From a candidate division BRC1 bacterium HGW-BRC1-1 (GTDB taxonomy: Bacteria; Sumerlaeota; Sumerlaeia; Sumerlaeales; Sumerlaeaceae): 64,000 bases of DNA. The stretch lies in contig PHCB01000014.1 of NCBI GenBank assembly GCA_002842095.1, positions 105,765 through 169,764 on the forward strand, given 5' to 3'. Below the pieces are notes generated by a model. That model ran no database searches, had not been told where the DNA came from, and saw only the letters and a list, made by a program, of their open reading frames with translations. Below are positions 16,194-25,776 of this stretch, piece by piece; the first letter of the stretch is position 1; each line of letters begins with the position of its first letter. A program made the translations under genes and the position numbers.

Positions 16194-17537
16194 ATGCGCA
16201 GTGGCCTGCCCTATATCATCCTTCTTCTGTCCCTCGTCTTTTTCTTCGTGACGGAGAGATTCGATCTTGTTGAGGCCACCAATGCCGATCACCGCATCCC
16301 CGTAACTTTCTGGGGCTATTCTCTCCCCGCACAAACGATGACCGCCCTCAAGGGACGCTTCGAGGCGCGTAATCCCGACATCCGCGTCGAGATACAAACC
16401 GTCCCCTGGGAGAACCTGCAGGAAAAAACCCTGTGGGCCATCGCTTCAAATGCCAACGTGCCTGACCTGGTGGTTTGCAGTTCGGAATGGATGGGTGGTC
16501 TGGCGAACAGTGGCGCTCTGCAACCCATGGACGACGAAAGTATAGTCTCGCCCTCCATTCTCGAACGCTACTTTCCCAACGTTCTCGACATCTACAAATA
16601 CCCCTACATCGACCGCGAAAATCCCGACCAAAAGGGTCCCCTGCGCCAATACGGAATCCCCCTCGATTTGGACATGATGCTGATTTTTTACCGGGCTGAT
16701 GTCATCGATCCGATCATCAAAGACCTGGGCTGGACTGACTTTCCAGAATCCTGGGATAACTTCGAAAAGTTGGGTTTAGAAATCCGCCGTCGCAGCCCCG
16801 GTACTTCAGGAGAGCACCTTCTTTACCTCGACCCCGACGATCCCGTTCCCATGAGCATGGCCTTCCTCCCCTCCGCAGGCGGTCGCTTCCTCAGTAAAGA
16901 TTTGTCCCGGGCCATCTTCAATTCCCCGGAGGGTGTCGCCGCCTTCGAATTTTTCGCACGGTTGTTGAAAAAGGACATCGCGTTGCGTTGGGAGCGCTCC
17001 ACCATGGAGGACCCTCTGGTACTCTATAAAACGAACCGCGCTTTGGCTAACATCGCAGGCCCGTGGTATACGAAATATCTCCAATCGCGTTCCCCTGAAC
17101 AGGCCGGCAAGTGGCGCGTCGCACTTTTTCCCCGTCGAGAACCTGGGCTGCCACCATGCGGTCTTGGGGGAGCTTGTCTGGCCATGCCTTTCAACGCTCC
17201 GCACAAAAGAGAAGCCCGTCTCCTGATCGACTTCATCGCCTCGGATGACTTCGCTCTCGAATATTTCGAACGGGTGGGCAGTCCACCCCCTCAGCGAAAT
17301 ACCTGGTCCAACCCCGTCTTCAGCGAACCGCACGCTTATTTTGGTGGTCAAAAAGTTTACGAGGTTGCCCGCGCCGCACTCGAAAACGCCGTGCCCCTGG
17401 CATTGATGCCTTCCTCCGAGGTAACGAAGGGACCCGTACGTCGAGCCATGAGGGATATTGCAGTCAATGGCGAGGACCCCGTGAGGCGCTTAAATCTCGC
17501 CGTGGAGCGAGCCAACGAAATTCTCCACTCGCGATAA
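16194..17537 (+). CDS. Extracellular solute-binding protein (sugar ABC transporter type), orphan
   Basis: 447 residues. An N-terminal hydrophobic segment (LPYIILLLSLVFFFVTERF) is a signal peptide or anchor; no lipobox is seen. The mature part has the family 1 pattern VTFWGYSLPAQTMTALKGRFEARNPDIRVEIQTVPW, then PDLVVCSSEWMGGLANSGALQPMD and the hinge region DMMLIFYRADVIDPI. Such proteins bind oligosaccharides or glycerol phosphate outside the cell and hand them to an ABC permease. No permease or ATPase lies nearby; the neighbours are ppa and a DUF1015 gene, so its transporter must be elsewhere or it acts otherwise. Confidence 0.83.
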   Translation: MRSGLPYIILLLSLVFFFVTERFDLVEATNADHRIPVTFWGYSLPAQTMTALKGRFEARNPDIRVEIQTVPWENLQEKTLWAIASNANVPDLVVCSSEWMGGLANSGALQPMDDESIVSPSILERYFPNVLDIYKYPYIDRENPDQKGPLRQYGIPLDLDMMLIFYRADVIDPIIKDLGWTDFPESWDNFEKLGLEIRRRSPGTSGEHLLYLDPDDPVPMSMAFLPSAGGRFLSKDLSRAIFNSPEGVAAFEFFARLLKKDIALRWERSTMEDPLVLYKTNRALANIAGPWYTKYLQSRSPEQAGKWRVALFPRREPGLPPCGLGGACLAMPFNAPHKREARLLIDFIASDDFALEYFERVGSPPPQRNTWSNPVFSEPHAYFGGQKVYEVARAALENAVPLALMPSSEVTKGPVRRAMRDIAVNGEDPVRRLNLAVERANEILHSR

Positions 17538-17653
17538 CTAAATTCATCCCCCAAACATTGATTGTGAAAACCGATCGGGGGTTGACAGCCTCCAACTCGA
17601 ACCGACATTTCTCGATTCAAAGAATTGCATAAGGTGAAAGGCATCCCACTCCC

Positions 17654-19027
17654 ATGGCAGAAATTCTCCCGTTTTTAGGCACCCGTTATAACTCACAACT
17701 CATCGGCAATCTCAACACGGTGATCGCGCCACCGTACGACGTCATCTCCCCCGAATTGCAGGACGAACTCTATGCCCGACACGAGAACAACGTCGTCCGC
17801 CTGGAACTGAACAAGGAAGAACCCGGCGACGATCAGGACACTAACAAATATACCCGAGCCGCCAACACCCTGAAAATCTGGCGCAGCGATGGCATCCTCA
17901 TTCAGGACGAACAGCCTTCCCTCTATCTCTATGAACAGGAATTCAAAATTCCCTCGGGCGAAGTAAAGCGCCGTCGCGGTATGTTCGCGCTGGTGAAGCT
18001 GGAAGATTACAGCTCCGGCGGCATCAAGGCTCACGAACACACTTTCGCCGGTCCCAAAGCCGACCGCCTGAAACTGCTGCGTGAAACCAAAACAAATCTC
18101 AGCCCCATCTTCGTGATTTATAACGACGAGGAAAAGAAGATCTCCGACGAGATCGACGAGAAGATGAAGGACAAGCCCTGGGAAGAAGTCGTGGACGAGG
18201 AAGGTGTGGTCCATCGCCTGTGGGTTGTGCAGAAAAAAGATTTCATCCTCAACACGCGCAACATGCTTAAAACACGTCAGCTCTTCATCGCCGACGGCCA
18301 TCACCGCTACGAGACCGCACTCGCCTATCGTGATGAAATGCGCGAGCGCACGGGCCGCAAAGACGGCAACCAGCCCTTCGATTACATGATGATGTACATG
18401 ACCGGCGCCCAGCAGGACGGCCTTGTCATTCTGCCCACCCACCGCGCCCTCACTCGCCAGATCATGAAGGAAGTGAATCTGGAAGAAGCCATGGAGGAAC
18501 TCGAAGAGCATTTCGACGTGGTGAAGGGAAAGGCAGTCCTCTCCAAACCGGAAAGCGAAGCCAAACGCATCATGGCAAAAGTTGAGGAGATGGGGAAGAA
18601 AGCCATTTCCTTCGCCATGATCACCGCCGGTGGCAAAGTGTCCTTTCTCAGCCTGAAGAAAAAAGCCGATCCCTGCAAGATTATCGACTCCGAAGAGGTT
18701 CACGACGCCGTGAAGCGCCTCGATGTTTCCCTTCTCCATCATTATATTATCAATCAGATGATGATCGGGAACCCCGAGTACGAGTTGGAGGATGACGAGG
18801 TGTACTACGTGCGCGATGCGAAACGCGTGCTGGAGCTTCTCGCCTCAAAGAAAGCCTCCCTCGCCTTCCTGATGAACACCACCACCATGGAGCAGGTGAT
18901 GGAGATCGTTCACGAGGGGATTAAAATGCCCCACAAGAGCACCTATTTTCATCCGAAAATCACCAGCGGTCTGGTGATGCGTAACATGGGCGATGAAATG
19001 AAAAAGGCTCGCGGCACCAAACGCTGA
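17654..19027 (+). CDS. DUF1015 family protein
   Basis: 457 residues. The family start is recognisable: AEILPFLGTRYN then VIAPPYDVISPELQDELYARHENNVVRLELNKE. Later blocks include LYLYEQEF, HEHTFAGPKADRLKLLRETKTNLSPIF, FIADGHHRYETALAYRDE and LLHHYIINQMMIG. The family is widespread and soluble, with no established biochemical activity; the GHHRYETA motif is its best conserved site. The sequence is unusually rich in Glu, Lys and Asp. The next gene, agmatine deiminase, starts 6 bp after its stop, so the two are probably co-transcribed. Confidence 0.9.
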   Translation: MAEILPFLGTRYNSQLIGNLNTVIAPPYDVISPELQDELYARHENNVVRLELNKEEPGDDQDTNKYTRAANTLKIWRSDGILIQDEQPSLYLYEQEFKIPSGEVKRRRGMFALVKLEDYSSGGIKAHEHTFAGPKADRLKLLRETKTNLSPIFVIYNDEEKKISDEIDEKMKDKPWEEVVDEEGVVHRLWVVQKKDFILNTRNMLKTRQLFIADGHHRYETALAYRDEMRERTGRKDGNQPFDYMMMYMTGAQQDGLVILPTHRALTRQIMKEVNLEEAMEELEEHFDVVKGKAVLSKPESEAKRIMAKVEEMGKKAISFAMITAGGKVSFLSLKKKADPCKIIDSEEVHDAVKRLDVSLLHHYIINQMMIGNPEYELEDDEVYYVRDAKRVLELLASKKASLAFLMNTTTMEQVMEIVHEGIKMPHKSTYFHPKITSGLVMRNMGDEMKKARGTKR

Positions 19028-19033
19028 ACCATC

Positions 19034-20152
19034 ATGCCTAAACCCACGACTCGCCCCCTCAACATCATGCGTCCAATGCCCGCGCGTAAACCCGCGGACA
19101 TTGGATTTCGCATGCCTGCCGAATGGGAGCCCCACGAGGCCACATGGATCGCATGGCCCCACAACCCCGAGGATTGGCCCGATAAATTTGGACCGATCCC
19201 CTTTCTCTACGCTGAAATTGTTCTCGTCCTCACGTTAAGTGAGACGGTACGAATCGTAGTTTCCAATCGCGCCGCCGAAGCAGCGGCAACAAAGCTGCTG
19301 CTGCTGGCGGGCGTGAAGATGGAAGCCGTCGATTTTTATCACGCGCCGACAAACCGCTCGTGGATCCGGGACTTCGGCCCCATCTTCGTCGTGCAAAACG
19401 AAAATCCCGGAGCCCGCGTGGCGATGACCAACTGGCGCTTCAACGCGTGGGCCAAATACAAGGACTGGAAGCGCGACGATGCCGTGGCGGAATCCCTTTC
19501 AGATGATCTGAAAATGCCGGTGTTTCACGCGGTCCGTCCCGACAACGGTAAACCCGCTGTGCTTGAAGGGGGCAGCATTGAGGTCAATGGACGCGGAATC
19601 ATGCTGACCACCGAAGAGTGCCTGCTGAGCGATGTGCAGCAGCGCAACCCCGGACTCACCCGCGAAGACGTGGAACAACTCTTCGCCGACTATCTGGGCA
19701 TTAGTCAAACCATCTGGTTAAACCGGGGCATCGCGGGCGACGATACCCACGGTCATGTGGACGACCTCGCCCGATTCACCGATGCGGAAACCGTGATCAT
19801 CGTTTCCGAAAAAAATCGCGATGACGAAAACTTCGAACCGCTGCGCGAAAACCTCGCCCTACTGAAAAAAGCCCGCACACTTAAAAACAAACCATTGCGA
19901 GTCGTGACGCTGCCCATGCCCGCCCCCGTTTTTTACGATGGGCAACGGCTACCCGCCAGCTATGCTAATTTCTACATCGCCAACACACAGGTGCTGGTCC
20001 CCACGTTCAATGATCCCGAAGATCGCAACGCCCTCACCATTCTGCAGAAGCTCTTTCCCACAAGGAAAGTCGTGGGCATCGCCGCCAGAGATCTGGTGTG
20101 GGGCTTGGGAACGTTGCACTGCATGACGCAACAGCAACCCGCAGCCCCCTGA
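19034..20152 (+). CDS. aguA: Agmatine deiminase
   Basis: 372 residues of the peptidyl-arginine deiminase fold. It converts agmatine to N-carbamoylputrescine plus ammonia. The start ADIGFRMPAEWEPHEATWIAWPH is typical, followed by RSWIRDFGPIFVV, LEGGSIEVNGRGIMLTTEECLL with the catalytic acid site, the catalytic His/Asp in GDDTHGHVDDLARF, and the nucleophile Cys363 in LGTLHCMTQQ. It lies 6 bp behind the DUF1015 gene. The enzyme for the next step, N-carbamoylputrescine amidase, is encoded in the same window near 48.3-49.2 kb, which supports this substrate over other deiminases. Confidence 0.92.
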   Translation: MPKPTTRPLNIMRPMPARKPADIGFRMPAEWEPHEATWIAWPHNPEDWPDKFGPIPFLYAEIVLVLTLSETVRIVVSNRAAEAAATKLLLLAGVKMEAVDFYHAPTNRSWIRDFGPIFVVQNENPGARVAMTNWRFNAWAKYKDWKRDDAVAESLSDDLKMPVFHAVRPDNGKPAVLEGGSIEVNGRGIMLTTEECLLSDVQQRNPGLTREDVEQLFADYLGISQTIWLNRGIAGDDTHGHVDDLARFTDAETVIIVSEKNRDDENFEPLRENLALLKKARTLKNKPLRVVTLPMPAPVFYDGQRLPASYANFYIANTQVLVPTFNDPEDRNALTILQKLFPTRKVVGIAARDLVWGLGTLHCMTQQQPAAP

Positions 20153-20158
20153 AAGCGG

Positions 20159-20812
20159 TCACTTCTCTTCCATCACCCGGCCATCGCGCCAGCGTACCAT
20201 CGGCCATCCTCGGGCGGCACGCAGCTGCTCCTGTTCGTGCACGGCCATCCGAAGGTTTTGCAGCAGAAACCCCGCGGGCAGAATGCCCGGTCCCGCGCCA
20301 TCAGAAACGCATTCCTCCACCATGCGCGGCTCGCGATCTGAATTGTCGATGACGACAAAACTATCAGCCAGGCCCCTCGGAAACGTTTCCACTGCGTCAC
20401 GTCCGCGCTCAAAACAACCTCGCGTAAACTCGAAAGAACTCTCCACGGGGCGATGAGGTCGGCGCAGCAAAACCCGTTGATGCGCCAGATCGGCAGAGGC
20501 CAGCGATAGAACCACCACCTGCACACAATATCCCTTGTCCTTCAAGCGCCTCGCCCATCGCACCAAACCACGCCCCGTTGCGCGACTTTCCAACGCGATC
20601 GTTTCGCGAGTGCTGATCCCCTCCCTCATCGCTGCAAAATACAAACGCCGTGCGGCTACCCATCGGCTACTGTAACCCTCCCGGGGAAGCTCAGCCTCCA
20701 TGCGCCGTTCATCCAGAACCATCGCATCAGAAGGTACGAGACCATCAATCCACATGGACTTCCCCGCCCCCGGAGGGCCGCATAGGATCAGCGCCCTCGG
20801 CAACTTTTCCAC
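20159..20812 (-). CDS. Small P-loop kinase/ATPase (zeta-toxin-like fold)
   Basis: 217 residues from a GTG that follows the stop of the HD-GYP gene without a gap. Residues about 8-18 are a Walker A, LCGPPGAGKSMW, and the next acidic strand VLDERRMEAELP follows. A second acidic site (ETIALESRATGRG) and arginine-rich lid segment (HQRVLLRRPHRPVESSFEF) give the layout of AAA_33/zeta-like kinases that phosphorylate a small molecule or nucleotide. It has no antitoxin-like partner beside it. Because it directly follows a regulator gene on the same strand, it is probably the second gene of that operon. Substrate unknown. Confidence 0.65.
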   Translation of the reverse strand: MEKLPRALILCGPPGAGKSMWIDGLVPSDAMVLDERRMEAELPREGYSSRWVAARRLYFAAMREGISTRETIALESRATGRGLVRWARRLKDKGYCVQVVVLSLASADLAHQRVLLRRPHRPVESSFEFTRGCFERGRDAVETFPRGLADSFVVIDNSDREPRMVEECVSDGAGPGILPAGFLLQNLRMAVHEQEQLRAARGWPMVRWRDGRVMEEK

Positions 20813-21946
20813 CTATGCGAACATCTCCGGCGGAGTGTCAGTCCGCTGAATGTGGATATCGTTTAAACCCGCCTCATGCTGCGCCAGTAAAACCTTCAAC
20901 TGGCCCGATTCCTCTATCTGCAAAAATGCAGCCACTAAGCGGGGATCAAACTTTTTCCCTGACTCCTTACGAATCTCGTTAACCGCGTCCGCCCATGCCC
21001 ACGCAGGTTTATAAGGACGTTCATGCACCAAAGCATCAAAAACATCCGCAATGGACACCACCCGCCCCGACAAGGGAATCTCCTCCTCTTTCAATCCGTT
21101 GGGATACCCACCGCCATCCCACCGTTCATGATGCGTGGCAGCAATCTCCTCTGCCTTTCGCATCACGGGATTCTCGCTTCCTGAAAGAATCCTCGCACCC
21201 ATGACCGTGTGGAGCATCATCACGGAATACTCATTTGAAGTGAGCGTCTGGTCCTTCAAAAGCACATTGTCCGAAATTCCAATTTTACCAATATCGTGCA
21301 ATGGTGCTGCCAGGCGAATCACCTCGGCATCCTCCAGCGACATCCCGCAGTGCAATGCAAGTTCGTGTGAAATAATACCCACACGGCGCGTGTGGTCCCC
21401 CGTCACGTCGTCGCGAAATTCGGCTGCCAGGGCTAACCGCTGGAGCAATTCGTACTTCGCCTTCTCCACTTCCCGGGTTCGTTCGACCACACGAATTTCA
21501 AGTTCAAGATTTTGGTCGGCAAGGCTTTTGTGGAGATGGCGAAATTCCAGCAAGTTTCGTATGCGAAGCAAAACCTCGGTATTATCAAACGGCTTGTAAA
21601 GAAAGTCGCGCGCGCCTGCGGCCAGCGCTCGCAGTCGAACCTCCGAACTCATATCGCCCGTCAAAACCAGAACCGGCAGATAATCCCCCTCCGGTTGGTT
21701 CATGCGCAACTTTTCAAGAATGTCGAATCCATCAACCCAGGGCATGTGCAGGTCGAGCACCACGAGGTCCGGCTTAAAAGAAGCCACCTCATCCAAAGCC
21801 AGACGGGCATCATTCACACCTGAAACGATCTGAAATCCAGCCTTCTGCAAAACGCGATTCAGAAAGCGAACATTGATCTCTTCATCATCCACAATAAGGA
21901 TTCGTGCGCCGAGAAACTTCTCATCTATGGAAAGGGCGCGACTCAT
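20813..21946 (-). CDS. Response regulator with HD-GYP cyclic-di-GMP phosphodiesterase domain
   Basis: 377 residues from the ATG at 21946, which has GGAGA upstream (the frame continues 35 codons further). A receiver domain fills about residues 15-130: ILIVDDEEINVRFL, phospho-acceptor Asp in LVVLDLHMPWVDG, Thr in VLVLTGD and Lys in LYKPF. A helical linker (about 135-170) leads to an HD-GYP domain with HDIGKIGISD, HHERWDGGGYPNGLKEEEIPLSGRV and DVFDAL. The conserved GYP motif is intact, so it should hydrolyse cyclic-di-GMP when phosphorylated. Domain order equals RpfG. The cognate kinase is not adjacent. The zeta-like kinase gene follows without a gap. Confidence 0.9.
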   Translation of the reverse strand: MSRALSIDEKFLGARILIVDDEEINVRFLNRVLQKAGFQIVSGVNDARLALDEVASFKPDLVVLDLHMPWVDGFDILEKLRMNQPEGDYLPVLVLTGDMSSEVRLRALAAGARDFLYKPFDNTEVLLRIRNLLEFRHLHKSLADQNLELEIRVVERTREVEKAKYELLQRLALAAEFRDDVTGDHTRRVGIISHELALHCGMSLEDAEVIRLAAPLHDIGKIGISDNVLLKDQTLTSNEYSVMMLHTVMGARILSGSENPVMRKAEEIAATHHERWDGGGYPNGLKEEEIPLSGRVVSIADVFDALVHERPYKPAWAWADAVNEIRKESGKKFDPRLVAAFLQIEESGQLKVLLAQHEAGLNDIHIQRTDTPPEMFA

Positions 21947-22287
21947 GAAATTCTCCGAATTCTCAGAACTACCATCAGGGACATTCACCTCAGCGTGACG
22001 AGATACCAATCGCTGCCATTCATGTCTCGGAAGCGGGCTGCCACATGCCATGCACAGGCATCATACGTTAAAATTCTTCGGCGAGTCCAAAAGACCATTC
22101 AAGCACGGATCATGCATGAACAATATTTTTTCAGACGATCCGACAATCTAATCGTCCACTCTATCGTTTTGCCATTGCAACGAAGCGGCTCCGGATTGGA
22201 GCATCCCTAATTGATGTCAGGACGTCCCATCACCCGGTCTCTTTCATCCACCCAAATTCATTTACAACCCAAGGAGCCTGTCACCCC
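21947..22287. other. Intergenic region between HD-GYP gene and dnaE
   Basis: About 340 bp between divergent genes. It should hold promoters for both directions. I see no convincing -35/-10 pair, RNA gene, repeat or conserved frame; an AAGGAG at 22271-22276 is the ribosome site of dnaE. An A/T-rich patch lies near 22110-22180. Confidence 0.5.
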
Positions 22288-25200
22288 GTGTCTACGGCCG
22301 AGTTCGTTCACCTTCATCTTCACAGCGAATTCAGTCTGCTCGATGGAGCGTGCAGGTTTGAACCTCTGACCAAGCGCGTGAAGGAACTCGGAATGCCCGC
22401 CGTGGCGCTGACCGACCACGGCAATCTCTTCGGCGCCATGAACTTTTACAACGCCTGCAAAAAGGCGGAGGTTAAACCCATCATAGGGTGCGAAGTTTAT
22501 CTGGCCCCCACCGGACGCCACGACCGGGGACAGCGTGGCGAACGCCCCACCTACAACCATCTTCTCCTCCTTGCGAAGGATTACGAGGGCTACCTCAACA
22601 TCTGCAAACTCTCCTCCATCGGTTATCTCGAGGGGTACTATTACAAGCCGCGCATCGATCACGAAGTGCTCGCAGCCCACTCCAAGGGTATCATTGCCAC
22701 CTCGGGCTGTCTGAAGGGCGAAATCCCCCAGGCTCTCGTCATGGGCGAAATGGAAAAAGCGCGCCGCCTGATCGACAAGCACATTGAGGTCTTCGGCCCC
22801 GAAAATTTTTATTTCGAAGTGCAGGACCACAAGATCGAAGAGCAGGCCGTCGTGCTGAAACACCTGCGGGAATTTACCAAGCACTACAACCGCCCCCTGG
22901 TGGCGACCAACGACTGCCATTACATCAACCGCGAAGACGCCCTTTTCCATGACGTATTGCTGTGCATCCAAACCGGCAAAACGCTCCTCGACGAGAAACG
23001 CTTCAAGTTTTCCAGCGATTCGTTCTATCTGAAAACCGCAGAGGAGATGCTGGAAGTCTTCAAAGAAATTCCCGAGTCGTGCGCAACCACCCTTGAGATT
23101 GCCGAGCGCTGCAATTTTGAACTGCCGCCCAAACAATACTACCTCCCCAAATTTGAAACCGAGGATGACAGTTCCGAGGAAGACTACCTCCGCACCATCA
23201 CCATGAAGGGATTGCACCAACGCTATCCCCGGTTGGACCAGGAACTTCTCGACCGCGCCGAAATGGAACTGACCTGCATCCGCAACACAGGCTTCAGTGC
23301 CTACTTCCTCGTCGTGTGGGATTTCATCCGATTTGCCCGCGATAACAAAATCCCCGTCGGCCCCGGTCGCGGCAGCGCGGCCGGCAGCATTGTCGCCTAC
23401 GCCCTTCGCATCACGGACATTGATCCCATCGAACATGGGCTGATCTTCGAGCGCTTCCTCACCACGGAACGCGTTTCCATGCCCGACATTGACATCGACT
23501 TCTGTTACGAAAATCGCGGCCTCGTCATCGAATATGTTAAAGCGAAATATGGCGAGAAGAACGTAGCCCAGATCATCACGTTCGGGACTCTGAAACCGCG
23601 CAACGCCATTCGCGACATCGGCCGCGCCATGAACGTCGACTTGAAAAAAACCGACGGTATCGCGAAACTCGTCCCCATGGGCATGAAGCCCGAAAAGAGT
23701 ACAACGGGCATCGACCAAGCCCTCAAGGAAGCACCCGAGCTTCGCAGCATGTACGACGAAGATCCCGAAACACGGCGGATCCTCGACTACGCCCGTGACA
23801 TGGAAGGCATGGCCCGCCACGCCAGCACCCACGCAGCCGGGGTCGTTATCTGCGACCGCCCCATTACCGACCTCGTACCCGTCTACAAACCCGCCGACTC
23901 CCACGATATGGCTGTTCAATACACCATGAACACGGTGGAAGAACTCGGTCTGCTGAAGATGGACTTCCTCGGCCTTAAAAACCTCACCATCATCGAGAAC
24001 ACCCTGCGCAGCATTCGCACCAACCTGGGTGTCGAGATCGATTGGGACGCGATCGGTTTCATCTGCGACAAAACTTACCGCATGTTAAGCGACGGCCACA
24101 CCTTCGGAGTCTTCCAGCTTGAAAGCGAAGGCATGACCAAAGTGGTCAAGCAGCTCGCGCCCAACAGCTTTGGCGACCTCACCGCCCTTCTCTCCCTCTA
24201 CCGTCCTGGGCCCCTTGGCTCGGGCATGGTCACCACCTACATCGAATGCAAGCACGGCCGAAAAACCCCGGATTACGATCATCCGATTCTGGAACCCGTT
24301 CTGAAAGAAACCTACGGCGTGATCCTTTATCAGGAACAGGCCATGAAGATCGCCCAGGTAATGGCGGGCTTCTCACTGGGCAAGGCCGACGAAATGCGGC
24401 GCGCCATGGGCAAGAAGAACATGGAAAAGATGGCCAAGCTCCGCGCGCAATTTGTGGAAGGGGCCATCGCACAAGGCCTCGACACGAAACTCGCCGAGGA
24501 TGTGTACGACAAAATTGCTTACTTCGCCGGATACGGATTCAACAAATCGCACTCCGCAGCCTATGCGGTTCTCTCATTCCGCACTGCTTACCTGAAGGCC
24601 CATTACCCCGTCAACTATCTGGCCGCCCTGATGACTAATGCCATCGGCGGCAAGATCGAAGACATGGTCCCCTACTTCGCCGAAGCTCGTATCATGGATT
24701 GCGCCATCCTTCCGCCCGACATTAACGAATCGGAGAAGCATTTCGCCGCCCACGGCGACCGCATTCGCTTTGGTCTCGTCGCTGTCAAAAACGTAGGCGA
24801 GGCCGCCGTGGAAAGCATTATGCGCACGAGAGAAAAGGGCGGGCCGTTTCAGAACATCGACGACTTCCTCGAACGCGTCGACATGTCCATCCTCAACATG
24901 CGCATGATGGAATGCCTCGTTAAGGTGGGAGCCTTCGACAGTTTCAAAGTGCGCCGCTCCCAATTCATCGATGCATTGCCCGCCATGCTGGAGGCGGCCC
25001 AAACCCGCCAGCGCGAGATGGAACGTGGCCAGGCGAGCCTGTTCGATGTGTTTGCGGAAGGAGACGAGCCCGCCGACCCCGGCGCTGACAACGGTAACTT
25101 CCGTGTCACTTTCCGCAACATCCCGGAATTCTCGAATCGCGAAATGCTGGAGTTCGAAAAGGAACTCATCGGATTTTACGTGTCCGGTCACCCCATGGAT

Positions 25201-25776
25201 GTCTTCAAACACGACATCGCTTCCTTCGCCACCTGCCAGCTTCACGAGGTCGCGAATCTGAAGGACAAGATGGAAGTCGTCATTTGCGGTCAGATCGGAA
25301 AAATCATCAACAAGACCGACCGCAACGGCAACGCCATGGCCTTCGTCGAAGTATCAGATCCCAACGCCACCGTCGAAGTGGTCTTCTTCTCGCGCACCTA
25401 TGCGCAGTGCGGAGATCGCATCGTTCCCGACCAGTTTGTTCTCATCAAGGGCGAGACCAACGCCCGCAACAACGAGAACAAAATCCTCGCCCGCGATATG
25501 CGCGCCGTGGAGGAATACCGCGATAAATTCACGAAGCAGGTTGAAGTCCGCCTCGATGGAACCGCCGTCCGTGATGGACTCCTCGACCGATTGAAGGCGC
25601 TACTTCTAACTTGCCCCGGCAAAAAAAACGTTCGTCTGCTGGTCGAAGACGGCAATGACCACGAACTGATCGTTGACCTCGGGAAAGATTTCCGCTTCTC
25701 CCCCACCAACGAATTCATCAAGCAAGCGGCCCAGCTTACCGGCATGAAGGGCATGCGCTTTCTGATCAAAGAATGA
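22288..25776 (+). CDS. dnaE: DNA polymerase III alpha subunit
   Basis: 1162 residues, normal for DnaE. The start is a GTG with AAGGAG eleven bases upstream. The PHP domain opens VHLHLHSEFSLLDGACRF and includes ALTDHGNLFGAMNFY. The polymerase palm carries the catalytic acids in MPDIDIDFCYENR near residue 400, preceded by VGPGRGSAAGSIVAYALRITDIDP. Helix-hairpin-helix, beta-clamp-binding and OB regions follow (MEVVICGQIGKIINKTDRNGNAMAFVEV is the OB fold near residue 1000). It is the replicative polymerase. Its stop overlaps the following membrane gene by 4 bp (ATGA). Long frames on the opposite strand here are codon-bias shadows. Confidence 0.97.
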   Translation: MSTAEFVHLHLHSEFSLLDGACRFEPLTKRVKELGMPAVALTDHGNLFGAMNFYNACKKAEVKPIIGCEVYLAPTGRHDRGQRGERPTYNHLLLLAKDYEGYLNICKLSSIGYLEGYYYKPRIDHEVLAAHSKGIIATSGCLKGEIPQALVMGEMEKARRLIDKHIEVFGPENFYFEVQDHKIEEQAVVLKHLREFTKHYNRPLVATNDCHYINREDALFHDVLLCIQTGKTLLDEKRFKFSSDSFYLKTAEEMLEVFKEIPESCATTLEIAERCNFELPPKQYYLPKFETEDDSSEEDYLRTITMKGLHQRYPRLDQELLDRAEMELTCIRNTGFSAYFLVVWDFIRFARDNKIPVGPGRGSAAGSIVAYALRITDIDPIEHGLIFERFLTTERVSMPDIDIDFCYENRGLVIEYVKAKYGEKNVAQIITFGTLKPRNAIRDIGRAMNVDLKKTDGIAKLVPMGMKPEKSTTGIDQALKEAPELRSMYDEDPETRRILDYARDMEGMARHASTHAAGVVICDRPITDLVPVYKPADSHDMAVQYTMNTVEELGLLKMDFLGLKNLTIIENTLRSIRTNLGVEIDWDAIGFICDKTYRMLSDGHTFGVFQLESEGMTKVVKQLAPNSFGDLTALLSLYRPGPLGSGMVTTYIECKHGRKTPDYDHPILEPVLKETYGVILYQEQAMKIAQVMAGFSLGKADEMRRAMGKKNMEKMAKLRAQFVEGAIAQGLDTKLAEDVYDKIAYFAGYGFNKSHSAAYAVLSFRTAYLKAHYPVNYLAALMTNAIGGKIEDMVPYFAEARIMDCAILPPDINESEKHFAAHGDRIRFGLVAVKNVGEAAVESIMRTREKGGPFQNIDDFLERVDMSILNMRMMECLVKVGAFDSFKVRRSQFIDALPAMLEAAQTRQREMERGQASLFDVFAEGDEPADPGADNGNFRVTFRNIPEFSNREMLEFEKELIGFYVSGHPMDVFKHDIASFATCQLHEVANLKDKMEVVICGQIGKIINKTDRNGNAMAFVEVSDPNATVEVVFFSRTYAQCGDRIVPDQFVLIKGETNARNNENKILARDMRAVEEYRDKFTKQVEVRLDGTAVRDGLLDRLKALLLTCPGKKNVRLLVEDGNDHELIVDLGKDFRFSPTNEFIKQAAQLTGMKGMRFLIKE

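Noticed and set aside
17693..18742. 349-residue frame opposite the DUF1015 gene
   Set aside because: Antisense shadow of an acidic, Glu/Lys-rich gene; its composition of Phe, His and Leu is typical of a reversed reading.
22258..23919. 553-residue frame opposite dnaE
   Set aside because: It lies antisense to a fully conserved dnaE, and its protein is repetitive Val/Gly/Asp/Phe-rich, as produced by reading biased codons backwards.
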